A DNA stretch of 64,000 nucleotides from Certhia americana (lineage: Eukaryota; Chordata; Aves; Passeriformes; Certhiidae), in NCBI GenBank assembly GCA_018697195.1, contig CM031858.1, positions 84,007,034-84,071,033 of the forward strand. The letters are read 5' to 3'. Shown piece after piece: positions 23,490 to 34,785 of this stretch (positions are counted from its first letter, which is position 1; every line of letters starts with the position of its first letter). The translations under genes were made by a program, and so were the position numbers. Below the pieces are notes generated by a model. It worked only from the letters and a program-made list of their open reading frames with translations, was not told where the DNA came from and ran no database searches.

Positions 23490-25134
23490 TTTCAACCCCG
23501 GCTTGTGCAGTACCAACACAGTTATACAATGAGAGCCATGCGTACGCGCCTCTCCCCGGCGGGGAGCCGGGGCAGGAGAAGCTCGCACCGCCCATTCCAG
23601 CGGGAGGTCTGCCGGCTATCCAGGGGGCTGTCGGGGTGTGCGAGCCAGGGGCTCTGGCAGGGTCCCCTCTCTCCCTCCGGCTGCCTTGCCGTAGCATCCT
23701 GAGATAACCCTGCCAGGCGGATCGAGCCGGAAGGTGCATGGGCACTCCGGGGTGGATTGTCTGCCAAACTTGCCCATCCGCCTAGCCCCTCCCTGCAAAC
23801 CCCCTAACGGAGCGTGGCTACTATCACCGTAGGATGATGTTTCGGCGAGCAGCACAATCTATCCAGCAGTTGTAGCTGTCAGGTCTTCGCTCTCCCTCTA
23901 GCGCGGGCGACGGGAATAGCCCGGCACGCATGGGTAGCGAAGGCCGCCCGCAGGCCGGCCGAGCAATACATAAACGCTCTCGTGCAAGGAAGCCACCGAG
24001 AAGGCGGGGAAAAGGGCCTGATCCTCTGAGCCCCGAAGCCGCCGGCCGAATCCCCGTTCCGACCCACCACGGCCTCTGATATGCCCGGGCGGGGGGCGCT
24101 CCTCCCGCTCGCACTGGGGGGGGAGCGCCTCGCACGGCCGGTCCCCAGGAAAAGGAATTTGCTCTCCCTCCTCCTCCTCCTACCTCCCCGCCCTCCGCAC
24201 GTGAGGACTGCCAGGCGAGCCCTCAACTCCACCCCGGCCCCGCCTCACCCCCCAGCTGTGGTCCCCAGGGTCAGCAGCAAGCCCCGCCGCCAACTCCCTG
24301 CGCGCGAGCCCCCGGCCCCTTAACCTGCTGGAGCGGCAAGCAGGCCGGCCTGCACCCGTCCCCGCCAAGTTTTTGGGATCTTGGGTCGGGGGCGCAGGGG
24401 GTCGGGGGAAGGTTCGAGCGCGGCGGTAGGCGGGGACGGGAGCGCGGCGCGGGAGGGGCGAATCCCATCCGGGCGGCGGGGTGAGTGGGGCGTAGGGCGG
24501 CGGGGGAGAGCGAGCTCGTCGGAGCCACGCGCCTCATAAACAGCGTAGCAAAAATAAAAATTAAAAAAAAAACTGAAAAAAAATCAAATTTAAAAAAAAA
24601 ATTAGAAAAAAGGGCAAAAGCATTTAAGCAAGTAAAATAAATTTTAAAAAGGAAAAACAAAAAAAGAAGGCAAACACACACCCAACGCGAACGGGGACTT
24701 CGCAGCCTATCCTGCTCAAAAGGGGCCTCCCCCGGGCTGCGGGAGGATCTGCGGAGAAAACTTCTGCTAGCCTGTCCTCGCGGCTGCGCCACCCAGCTCC
24801 GGTGCGTAACGCGCCCTGCCTGCCGCCAGCGTTTCTCCCCCTCTGCGCCCAGCTGACTCCCGGCGGGTCCCCCGCCCCGCTCCGCCTCGCTCCCAGCACC
24901 CACGCCGCACGCAGGCTCCAACAAGCAACCGCAGCCGCCGGCCCGCGCCCCGCCGAGCGGCAGGGGCGGCCGGCAGCCCCGCCGGCCTCCGGGCGGTGTG
25001 GCGGCACGCGCCCCTGCCCGCCCTGCCGCGTCCCGTGGGCGCTGCGGCGCTGGAGGCGGCGGATCCGCCTGGGCTGTGCGGGTCTCCTGCCCTTTACAAA
25101 AGCCCGCCCGCCAGGTAGGCACCGCGCGTGTTTT
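23490..25134. promoter_or_regulatory. CpG island (right copy), probable promoter / first-exon region
   Basis: This is the GC-rich counterpart of 19640-21184, with the same A-rich interruption at about 24540-24680. Here a plus-strand CAG/GTAGGC at 25112-25117 is a better splice-donor match than in the left copy, and a minus-strand CAG/GTTAAG lies across 24322-24327. Because base calls differ between copies, neither donor can be trusted without re-sequencing. The island continues into unique GC-moderate sequence up to about 25530. Confidence 0.75.
25111..25117 (+). other. Candidate splice donor at edge of CpG island
   Basis: 'gccag' followed by 'gtaggc' fits the (C/A)AG/GT(A/G) donor consensus, and the left copy keeps the CAG/GT core at 21161-21165. 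If a transcript starts in the island and runs rightward, a non-coding or short-coding first exon could end here. The strand of the gene is not established, so this is a motif-only call. Confidence 0.25.
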
Positions 25135-25546
25135 TCTTGGAAGGCTGTTTTTATTTAAATAAAACCACACAGCGCATCTGCCCACACGGCGAAACGTTGT
25201 GCTGTGCCTTTTTTCTTTAACCATCATCGTCCTGTTCTCACCATTGTTTTTCCCCCGCAAGATTGCGCAGGGCAAGTGCCCCCCGGCAGCAAGGTGTGCC
25301 CCAGCACCCTTTCCTGCTCTCCCAACGGCACGGAGCAGGCTCCCGGCGTGTACCGAGTACGGTGGGCTCTTCAGAGCTCCTCCGTACTGCGAAGCGCCCT
25401 GCTCTCCCGAGATCCTCGGGCTGCCGCTAGCACTCCTACAGACTGCTGCTGTGAACTTCTGTGCACTGGGAGCATTGCTATTTCTCCACGGTAGCTCCGA
25501 GCCATCCGATTTGCAAGTAGCTTGCAAATAACTCGGACTGTAGAAA

Positions 25547-25587
25547 AGCTCTTAAGGGAAGCAGAGCTGCGCACTTCCCTAAGAGCT
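25547..25587. repeat. Imperfect hairpin, 14-bp arms, 12-base loop
   Basis: 'agctcttaagggaag' at 25547-25561 pairs with 'cttccctaagagct' at 25574-25587, with one bulged A. The loop is 'cagagctgcgca'. It lies just downstream of the GC-rich flank. It could form in DNA or in a transcript. The stem is too short for a typical microRNA precursor. Confidence 0.7.
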
Positions 25588-26192
25588 ACTGTTTAAAAAC
25601 CTATTGACTTCTAACATGAGCCGTCACACTCCGTGAAGAGAAGAATATTTACTTCACTAGACGCAAAAACACCTCTCATAAGAAAGCGGTCAGCCCTATA
25701 AAAAGAAATTGAGCCCAAGGAAAAGTGGGAGAACTCTCTGGGCTTTTCTTCCTAGACAGATGCGTGTATACTAATGGGAGTATTGTGGCCGAGTGCCCGA
25801 GCTGAATATATTTTGAAACGTAACATGATACCTTCTTTGCTCTTGCTCTTTCTTCCTCCGTGGCTCTTTTACTGTATTTAAAGGAATGCTTTTTTTAATC
25901 AGGCCTCCCCTCCGGTCCCCGTGTTTCCAGCTATGCTCTGGTCTCATTCTGTTCTCTCTCTCTTCTCACCACTTGCTCTCCCTGTTCAAGTCCTCAAATA
26001 ATCTCTCCAGTTTCCTTGAGTGTGTCACTTCATCCTCTTAAGACACACGTGCCTCTCTGCTGCCTGCTCGCTGCTCACCCTGCTCATGCCACCAGCCCCC
26101 CGGCCTCTCCTCGGCACCGTGCTTCCCTCGGCCATCTCCACTTGATGCAGTGCTGAGCGTTGCTCTTCTGTCTGTCAGCACCATTGCTGCCC

Positions 26193-26217
26193 GTCCTGTC
26201 CTGTCCTGTCCTGTCCT
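26193..26217. repeat. (GTCCT)5 minisatellite-like repeat
   Basis: Five perfect GTCCT pentanucleotide units lie within pyrimidine-rich sequence. It is a simple tandem repeat with no functional sign. Confidence 0.95.
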
Positions 26218-26469
26218 AGTCCATTGGGAGCTTGTTCTGTGGGCCGTGACTTCCCAGTCCCATTCAGCCCTCTCTTCCCTCTGCCAGGCTGGTCTGTCCT
26301 GCCTTCCTGTGAGCAACTATTCACCCTGACCTTTCATTTTGTGGATCCAGCCTCAGGGTGCTGATGCCTCACCAAAGGAGAAGCTGTCCAGGTCACTATT
26401 TAGTGAAAAGGTGAATGCAGGTGGTATCAGATTCTGCCTGGCATCACAGTCCCACATGCTTACATGAGA

Positions 26470-26800
26470 AGCTTTCTGTACATGTAGATCCAGCCCAGAT
26501 TGAAGAGAACTCCAAAGATCACCTGGTCCAACATTTTATGGGAAACAGATGAGATTATCACCCTGTCCAATCGCATCTTGAAAGCCTCCAGTTGTGGGGA
26601 CTCCACCCCATTCCTGGGGATGATTTTCCAGTGAGTGATTGTTCTAACTGTAAAAAATTTCTTTTTTTCCAATGAATCAAAATCAAGGTGAAACCTCTCC
26701 TCATGCAGCTTGTACCTGTTGCCGCTTGTCTGCCCCCTGTGCCTCCCTGTGAAGAGAAAATTTCCATCTTTTTTGCAGCCGTGCATGTACCTGTATGATT
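26470..26800 (-). mobile_element. CR1-type LINE, ORF2 C-terminus and 3' end
   Basis: The minus strand carries a frame at 26460-26981 whose middle part is recognisably the tail of CR1-type ORF2. 'KLHEERFHLDFDS', 'KKFFTVRTITHWKIIPRNG' and 'SPQLEAFKMRLDRVI' match the family pattern in which 'FFTVRVV.HWNRLP' is followed by 'SLE.FK.RLD'. The DNA then continues as the 3' untranslated part, where minus-strand 'ttggaccaggtgatctttgg' matches the avian CR1 tail. The upstream part of the open frame (about 26800-26981) is not clearly CR1. The frame survives for about 100 codons, so the copy is only moderately old, but it lacks the rest of the polymerase and the endonuclease. Confidence 0.85.
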
Positions 26801-26985
26801 TGACCAGGGTTTGTGCAATAGGTGTCCAGTTCTTGCTGCTTTCGCAGAACCCGCTGCTCTGGGCACGGCCAAGGACTTCAACACATGCCTCTCCTACACG
26901 CTGTTTAATGCTATTTGCCCCTGGCACATTCCTTAGCTGCGCAATGCAACAGTTATACTTTGTCATCTGTAGTATTTCCACCCTA

Positions 26986-29900
26986 GAATATCAATTTACA
27001 GCCCTGCGTTACAGCGTGTCCTCAAAAAGCGAGAAGTGAAAGGAGAGAAGTTATATAACTGGTCTGATGCTGCAGAGCCAGCAAGCCACCAGCAGGATTG
27101 CATTGCAGGGATTCCCACCTTCTAAAACATCTCCCTTCTTCCCCAAAAGTCCTACTACCTCAACCTCTAAGGCAATTTATACACTTCATCTCAAAACTAG
27201 ACCACCTTTATGACTGTGATGCTCTGCAGCTGACACTGGAGGGATAAAGCTCAGGTATTTTTGAAGCATCACGCAGGCAGCCACCTGGCTGCCTTCCAGT
27301 ATGCTCTTCCTTTGAGAGTGCTCACTGTTTCTCATATATAAGACTGCTGATCCATCAGTTAATCATATTAAGTACCTAAAATTAACTTTTAAATTATTAA
27401 TGCATGAGAACATATCCGTTTGCCATGTACATTATTTTAAAGGATTACAGTGTGTACACTGAGTACCATTAACATTACATTTTGAAGACAGTAAATTGAC
27501 TTGTATGGAAATCAGAAGAGTTGATGGATTCCTCTAAAGATGCCTTTGACAATGATAAAATGTTCAATTGAATTATTATTAAGCATGTGTCTGTACTAAA
27601 ATTCCTTTCTAATATATACAAAAATAAGCGACTGCTCAAGTCTTATTAGTATAATATTTTTCATTTTTTGGTGGGTTAAAAAAGTACACGTGAATATTGA
27701 AAATACTCATCTGACAAATAAAAACACTAGGAAAGATATGTTTAGTTTCCTAGACTACAGCTGTATCATTCAAGACAAAACTGTACTGTCATAAGATTGT
27801 TTATCCAAAATAGCACCACTAAAATGGTTAAGTGAAATAGCAATGCATCTTTTCAGTAGCAGTGAAGGGCATGCTTATCTTTTCTCTTAAATAACGAATC
27901 TCTGGCAACACCCTACACAATGCTGTAACACGAAAATAACAGCCTAAAATGCTGGTATTTTCTCTAAGAAAAAAAAGATGATCATTTTCTGCAAGAAAAA
28001 GCACACAAGAAATAATGTTGGCAATAATGCACTCTGACTAAGTAAACATTATTCCAGCTCAAGGACAGTCTAAAAAGTAAAGGCAAACAGCCTTGGCAAA
28101 AGCCTTGATGCCTTCAGGACTTGTGCCCAGGAGAAGTTTGTCCCAGCTCCCTGTTTTCTTCTTTTCGCAGTAGTTATGGTTTGGGCTAAAGACAGATTCC
28201 TCTAAGCCATGATGGATGAAGAAGATGAAGAACTAATGAGACTCCTTGGATCTGCTCAAGGGAATGCAGGCCACTGGGGGAGAAGAGGACAGGGTGTGCA
28301 GTCTCCTAGCTGGAAAGGGTCTTGCTGCCGTGCAGCTTCCAAGCTCAGAGCCTGTGGCAGAATTTGGCTTAGGATACCACATTATTCTCCAATGTACTTC
28401 CTCAAGATATCCACAAAGCCCAGAAAAAAGCTCTATTTAACAATTATACTCCTCAGGAAACTTGCATTAATACAAGTTTCTCATGTGTTAAGGGTTCAAA
28501 ATCAGGTCCAAAATATAAGCAGAATATAGGCATTCACTCTCTCTATTTAGCACTACATTTAAGACACAATACCTGATAATAAATGGCTATTGGAGTTCAA
28601 GTACTGTGGACTTGCTTTGCTTTCCACAAAGACTTGAACTCTGCAGGGTGACTTTTCATTTTGGAACTTAGCCAAAGGACACTAAGCTCTACTCTCTCTT
28701 GTTCCAAGAGAGAAAAAGGTCATTTTCAAGTTTTATTAAATAGACTAATGAAAACTGTCTAGTAGATATGAAGTTTTCTTTAGAAACATTATTATATTTC
28801 ATATATATACTGCGAACAGGCATAATTTTCTTTTCTATTACGTTGATTTAGGAAATGAAAATCCAATAGCAGAAGATCTGAAGAGGAGAGATCAGAATCT
28901 GGCCATTGCTTTCCCTCTCAAAGGAACTTTCATGAAAGCATTATATGAAAGTCGGCATTAGGCATGATCTTTAACTAGGAGAATGCGCTGATAAAAGAAT
29001 CCAGCAATCTAAAAAGGGTCAGCTTGGTCATTATTGCCTGGTAGGTATATAGGCAAAAGTGCTGACCAACCTTTGAAATGATAATAAGTTTCTTTTGTCA
29101 TGGACAAAGCTTTTCACCTTAAATAGACAGAAAGTCTTCTAACACAGTAGAATTTTAATAAAGCTTAATCTGGAACAAAAACAACTCAAAATTATTTCTG
29201 TTGTTTTTACTATAAATGAAGCAAATGCTTAAAGTATTTTGAAAAGCTGTCCAGAAAAACCATAAGCATTTTTAACATAAAGATGGAAGCAGAGGGAACC
29301 TTCTCCTTCCTTTCTGTCTACATCCTTCTTTTCCATTGTATTTATTTTATCACTCAATGTATGGTGGAGTTTGTAAGCTGAAAGGGGAAATGAAATCACT
29401 AAGAAAAAAATATTAAACAAGTTTGTAGCTAAATATAAACTAAATATAGCTATATAGATCTAAAGGATTCAAATGAAATTTCAGTATCCACCAAAAGATG
29501 GAAAAGACTGAGATTTTCAAAACTTTACATGTTTTCCACTAAGTATTTGATCAGATCTTGTTTTAACTGATTCAGCAAGAACTTCATCAAATGCATTAGT
29601 TGTAGAAGTTTACAGACGTCGTCTTATGCCAATTGTTATCAAGAGGATTTCTTAATATCAGTTGAGTATAGAAAAGACTTCTTCTGTAGTCTATGTCTAA
29701 AGACTAGTGATAGAAAAAGAAAAGCTATGGCATGACCATAACTGAATAAACTCACTGTGTTCATAGACCACATTGTGGAGATCTACTCTTTGTTACTAGG
29801 TAAGTTATATCTCTATTTACAGCTTTTTCAAAAGGCTGAATAGTCAGGGACATTTTGTAATTTGAGATGGAGTCGTAAGCTCTAGTGAGAGAGACGTGCC

Positions 29901-31670
29901 TTCCTGAACCATACAAAATAGAGCAGTTACACAAGGTGCTGTAGAGGAGAGGGGAAATGTAAGTGATAGTGATCATTCAAACACAAACTACATTAAAAAG
30001 ACGAATACATTCAGCCCACCCTTCTAACAAAAACACTTCTATTCCCGCCGCTAGCTCCACAATTAACACATAGACTGGTTCAACACTAAGAATTATAAAT
30101 TGCTGTATTCTCTCAGTTCCAATGAAGTGATGAAGAAAATGGGCACTCTTGGACATCAAAGGTTTTAAGTGAAATGACACCTTAAAATTGTTTACTTCCC
30201 CAAATCAAAGTCAGCTGCTTTCCTGATGCATAATAAGTTTTCAACTAGGATGCCAAATAACATTAGAAGAAAAATTAAAAATTATACTGTGATAGGAGGA
30301 GATTCAGTTCAAACTAGACTTTATATTCTCATTTATGACATGAGAAATCAGGATTTATTCAAAATGTAGTGCTCATTCACAGCTTTGCCACAGATAAGGA
30401 GAGGAGGAAACAAAAATTGTGACTCAGAATGAAATCCAGCCACACTGCAGTCAGTGACAAAACTCTTTGGTAGTGTAGTGTGACTGTGATTTTGTCTCAA
30501 GTATTTTCTTGGTTTCTGAGGGAAGGGCAATTAAAATAATAGTAAAGACAAAGAGAAAATCTTCAATACCATAGCTTGCCTGCAGGCTGTAGCTTTTAGA
30601 GCATATTTTCACAACAGCTGAAGCAGGATCATCAGGCTAGTGCCATCTGAAATCCAGAAACATTTAAACAGTGTAAACAAAAATAGATTACAGAGCAGTA
30701 GGTTTTACCAAACTGAGAGAAGAGGCACAGCAATCCAGCTGTACTGGACCCAAAACAGATCTTCCCTCAGTCAGTGTTCTGAGCTGTGTGCAGACCCCAG
30801 CACCCTTTGAATTAAAATGCACCTCGATGCAACAGAGCCTTGCAGGGAGCCAGTGTGCCCTTTGTTGGCTTGCAGGGTATGGATGCAGAGCTGAGTGAGG
30901 TGTATTTCAGATTGGTTTTCCCCATGTGCTATAGGCACTACCACTCTCCATAGCAGCCAGGTCATGTCTCAAGCCATTCTCCAGAGCAGATGATGTGGCT
31001 TTTTGAGACCACTCCCATCCTGTGACTTTAAATAAACAAAGTGAAGATGTCTAATAGTCAATTCAAGTCTGAACTAGACTTTTTGTATTTAAACTGCCCT
31101 TTGCAAAGGAAGTCATATTTTGTTTTCCTGGTGCAAGAATTACAAAAAAACCTGCCAAACCAAAACCAATGTACACTGCATTGTCATCTAAATTAGTCCC
31201 TTGTCATACAGTTATAATCTCTCACTAACTGTTCTTAGCCAATTAAGCCAAAACTTCCTCAGAAATTGGCTAGCAGGAAAAGATTCCCATGCTCCATCCA
31301 TAGCAAACAGTGGGCTGGCTGCTTAAACAGAGCATTGAGAGCACGTGTTAAAATATAAATTGTGTCTGCAGTAATTTAAAAGTATATTTTCTACAAGTCT
31401 TGTCTATTTATTCAACTATACTAAAGGGGTAAGAAGTCATTCTCTGGTTTAAATTATTTCCGTCTGTTTGGAAAGATAGTTATGCAAGGAGACTGATGGG
31501 ACTTGCACTTCCTACTGTCTGGCTAGAAGTAGGTATTTAGTGTATCTTTATTATAGAGAAATCTTGGAGGATGAATTATATGATATACACAAAGTGATAT
31601 CATCTCTTGATAAAAGAGCAGTCTTTCAACAGACAGGACTGTCCTGTAGTTTCTATCCTGACAAAAATAA
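26986..31670. other. Gene-free AT-rich stretch; one exon-like motif near 28171
   Basis: No gene is identified. At 28141-28170 a long pyrimidine tract ends in 'cgcag', followed 38 bases later by ATG at 28209 with a frame starting MMDEEDEELMRLLG and open for 106 codons. The protein is not recognised and there is no good donor, so it is not called as an exon. Very AT-rich sequence with many TAAT cores occurs around 27340-27420. Confidence 0.5.
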
Positions 31671-31712
31671 AGGTTTCTTGGAGGTCATTCCAACCTTGAT
31701 GATTCTATGATT
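31671..31712 (+). mobile_element. CR1 LINE 3' tail
   Basis: 'cttggaggtcattccaacct' at 31677-31696 is followed by 'tgatgattctatgattcc', the diagnostic 3' end of avian CR1 elements. Little or no recognisable body is left upstream, consistent with the strong 5' truncation typical of CR1. Confidence 0.85.
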
Positions 31713-31966
31713 CCCTTTCTCTCAAAACTGTGATGGCTGTTCTTTATCAGAGGGCCTCTTTTCCATGACTGTAGGATGTATACAAATAGTCTGCATAGAT
31801 TCTTAGAGCAATCTGTAACTTTCTTGAGAAGTAAATTTTTGAGGATTCTTCATTTCACTATCAAAAACTGTAATTAAAGTTATGAAGGTCAAATTGACCC
31901 TGACTGTTTTCCTCTGATACTTTAGCAGATGTGAAATAAAAAAATGAAGTTGTGTTACAATGCAGT

Positions 31967-32004
31967 AGCTCAGACATTCATCTTCAGCTCAGACATTCAT
32001 CTTC
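31967..32004. repeat. Perfect 19-bp tandem duplication
   Basis: 'agctcagacattcatcttc' occurs at 31967-31985 and again, identical, at 31986-32004. The perfect identity suggests either a recent slippage event or an assembly or read artefact. Confidence 0.95.
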
Positions 32005-34639
32005 AGCAGCACTCGACGTCCACTGGCAATGAGAAGTCTCAGAGAGTCTCACAGTAGCTACTATGGCAGCTGAGAGAAAATCCACAGGTGCTTCTCAGCA
32101 AGCTCTCACCACCTCTAGCTGGAAGTTTGGGGCAGGAAAGCTTGTCACTGGTTGCCTAAGATTTAGCTATGATTTATTCTGTTTTTCTAAACTTAGTCAT
32201 GAAAAGGTGCACATCTATCTAATCTCATATGCTAATTGGACTTCAAAATGTTTAGTAAAAGTGAACAGAGAATATCTTTGCAGAAAAGACTTTCAGAACA
32301 GTTACACCCACCAGGTAAGATCAGTTCTTTCTCCTTGACCAAGAGCCTTTTAAACACACACACACTAACTACTCCGTGAAGATGTAGACAGGCTGCTGCA
32401 TGGCAGAAAGGCCTCAGCTGGAATGGGGCTCCAGCAGCGTGGTTCCCTTGAGGCTGGAATGTGGCTCCTCTGTGATCACGTGCCCACCTCAAGGGCGTGG
32501 GTTCTGTTCCCAACAGCCCTTGTTCTAAAATGACAGATGACATTTCTGGTCGTACATTGATTGCTTTGTAGGCTCTCCGTCCTCCCAACAAAGATTTGGT
32601 GATCCTCTTATCCTAGTATTGTTTGGCAAGCATTTGAACAGACCTTTATTTCAGCCATGCCTCTGGGATGAGATAATGTAGAAAATGCCATATTAAGAAA
32701 CAACCAAACAAACTTCATTCTGTCAACCACAATGGAGTGACGATAGAGCTAGGATATTTACAGAAAATCAATGAATCTGTCTAATTACTATGCTCTAATT
32801 TAGATCATTTGCTTCTACAGTGGGAGGCAGACTACTGGTGGATTGTTCCTCCCTCTTTAAGACCTAAAGCTACATATGTCATATTGTGAAAATGAAATTG
32901 CCTTCATATTACTCACTGGGAAGCAATTGGAGTCAGGCCAGGAGCAGATGGCAGCTCAAAAGGCAATCCTCTTCCTCCTTGAGAAGTACTATTAGTTTGT
33001 ACTTCAGTAGCAGTATTGATCTAAGAAACTTGATACCTTTTACAAACAATAATGAACATAACTTTATAGTGCCCTGGCAGCAGAGTTTGTAGGATTTCTC
33101 TGCTTTAGCACATGGGGAAACTGATGCTTGTCAGGTTTACAGCATTCCCATGCCCACAGTTTTCCAAGAGATTCCATTCGCCATCTGAAGAAAAATCAGC
33201 ATCTCAAAAATCCCAGCATTCTGCCACAAGTGTGGCACTCAAATATAAAGCATATCAAATTAAGGGATGCTAGTTAGAGGCAGAGACAAAGAAATTAGGT
33301 AAAAAGTTAATTTCCCAAGCCCCACAAGAAAGTAAGTAGCTGGACCAGGACCGAGAGCAGCTCAGTCCTGGGCTGTGCCTTGTAGGCTCTCTCTATGAAC
33401 CCATGGGGAGTATCCAGCTACTCTTGAAGCAACTTGCCCACAAAAAGCACCTCTTGGACAAGTTAAGCACTTGTTTAAAGTGGAAGTGAATCTCTGAACA
33501 TGAATACCTGCTAGGCATTATACCTTGCAGCACAGCTGGATCCAGGCAACCCGCTAAGATGTTGAAACTCTCCATAAATAGGCATCAGTATGTTCCCCTA
33601 GTCAGGGCTGAGCAAACCTGAGTAATGATAGAGACATTTTTAAAATGGAAGAAGCAGAAGGGTTTGGCTACTTCTTACACTGATATAGTAACCAATACAG
33701 TCATGATATTGAAATGTGAAGAATTTCAGCCCAAATGTTGGGGTACAATATAAATAAGTTAATTTTAGAGTAGGAGAAAGCTTGCATTCTTCTCAGACCT
33801 TATTCTAATATGCAGTGAGGGCAAAAACAAAACCCTCAAGCATGAACAACATTGGGCACACAGCAAACAACTTTGCTATAAATTACAGTTCATATCCCCA
33901 ACAGCAGATCTTTACTGGGTCTAAACTCTCTTTAGAAGTGAAGCTAGGAAGACATGTGGGAGCCAAACATCATTTTCAGGTGTATGTTGAATATGTGTGG
34001 AATACATATCATGGTTTGCAAAGTTCGCAGTAGCATTTAGGTGGATATGAAACTTTGGCATGATTTGAGGAGGGTTTTAAGGATTTTACTTCATGCTTAT
34101 GGAAGGGTGATTTCTCATGGGTTTTCAAAAGTGGACCCTTTCATAACAGAAATACTTTATAATGATCTTTGTGTAAGTTAGAAAAGGAGAAAAAGACAGC
34201 TGAACCAGTGGCAAATTACAAAGGAGACAAAAAATGCAAGTCTCTGAAGAGTGAAATTCCATTTTTCTACTAGCAAATTTTTCTACTAGTTTTGCAAAGA
34301 GAAAACTACTTTTATAAAAGGGTTCTTTGCTTTATAGATTTTTATAAATGTATTACTCTGTGTATTTCAGTGCTGACACTCACATGCTGCCAGGCTACTT
34401 TTCAAGAAAGCAGGCTGCATTATAAACTAGCATCCAGTTCTGGTCCCAGTGAGGTCAAAGTGCAAGTTGGAGTCAGGCTTGATTCTTCATCTCTAAATTC
34501 TGCAGCACATGCTGTATAGTTAAAAGTCACTTTTTCTTTTGATTGTTTGCCCACTAATGTGTTTTTTATTTATTTCCAGGAAACTGAAGTGAGGTATGTG
34601 GAAGTTATTTATTTTTTTCTTCTCACCTTCCCATACATT

Positions 34640-34662
34640 GAGGTAATGAGGTAATGAGGTAA
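34640..34662. repeat. 8-bp tandem repeat (GAGGTAAT), three units
   Basis: Two perfect units and a third with one changed base (GAGGTAAG) follow directly on each other. It is a short local expansion in non-coding DNA. Confidence 0.9.
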
Positions 34663-34785
34663 GGCACCTTTCTATTGTCATGTGTGGACAGACTAAATGT
34701 TAAGAAACGGCAAGAAATAGAAGTGTTTCTCTAGGAAACACTCCCTGATGGAAAGTTTTCAGAGAACAAGCAGTAACTAACCTTA

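Larger units (their letters stand above)
21286..25134 (+). repeat. Right copy of the duplicated segment, rich in small indels
   Basis: This 3849-base segment starts immediately after the gap with 'aaggggtttcactaccgtgt' and matches 17614-21184 throughout, ending at 'gcaccgcgcgtgtttt' where the left copy reads 'gcacggcgcgtgattt' before the gap. It is 278 bases longer overall. Differences are mostly insertions and deletions of one to a few bases scattered evenly, including in GC-rich parts, which resembles uncorrected long-read error more than evolutionary divergence. Sequence right of 25134 is unique and appears clean. The likely reading is a duplicated contig overlap, not a biological tandem duplication. 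Confidence 0.9.
25135..26464. other. GC-moderate flank of the island, no recognised gene
   Basis: GC content falls gradually from the island. Plus-strand frames of about 96 and 110 codons (25204-25494 and 25199-25531) overlap each other and match nothing I recognise. Pyrimidine-rich sequence dominates 25850-26330. An inverted repeat and a pentanucleotide repeat are listed separately. Confidence 0.55.
31713..34785. other. Gene-free stretch (intron or intergenic)
   Basis: No exon, RNA gene or clear transposon body was recognised. Two short tandem repeats are listed separately. A minus-strand frame of 119 codons (32232-32591) has no recognisable domain. Confidence 0.6.

Noticed and set aside
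17614..25134. A true biological tandem duplication of a promoter
   Set aside because: Both copies abut a 100-N gap at the positions expected for overlapping contig ends, and the differences are mainly indels. Contig overlap explains this better.
24271..25527. 418-codon minus-strand open frame spanning the right copy
   Set aside because: It runs through the A-rich block (as poly-Phe/Lys-like sequence) and across error-rich sequence, and the left copy does not preserve it. It is an artefact of composition and indels.
34640..34662. let-7-like 'gaggta' sequence as a microRNA
   Set aside because: It is a three-unit 8-bp tandem repeat with no hairpin partner and no match to the full let-7 sequence.
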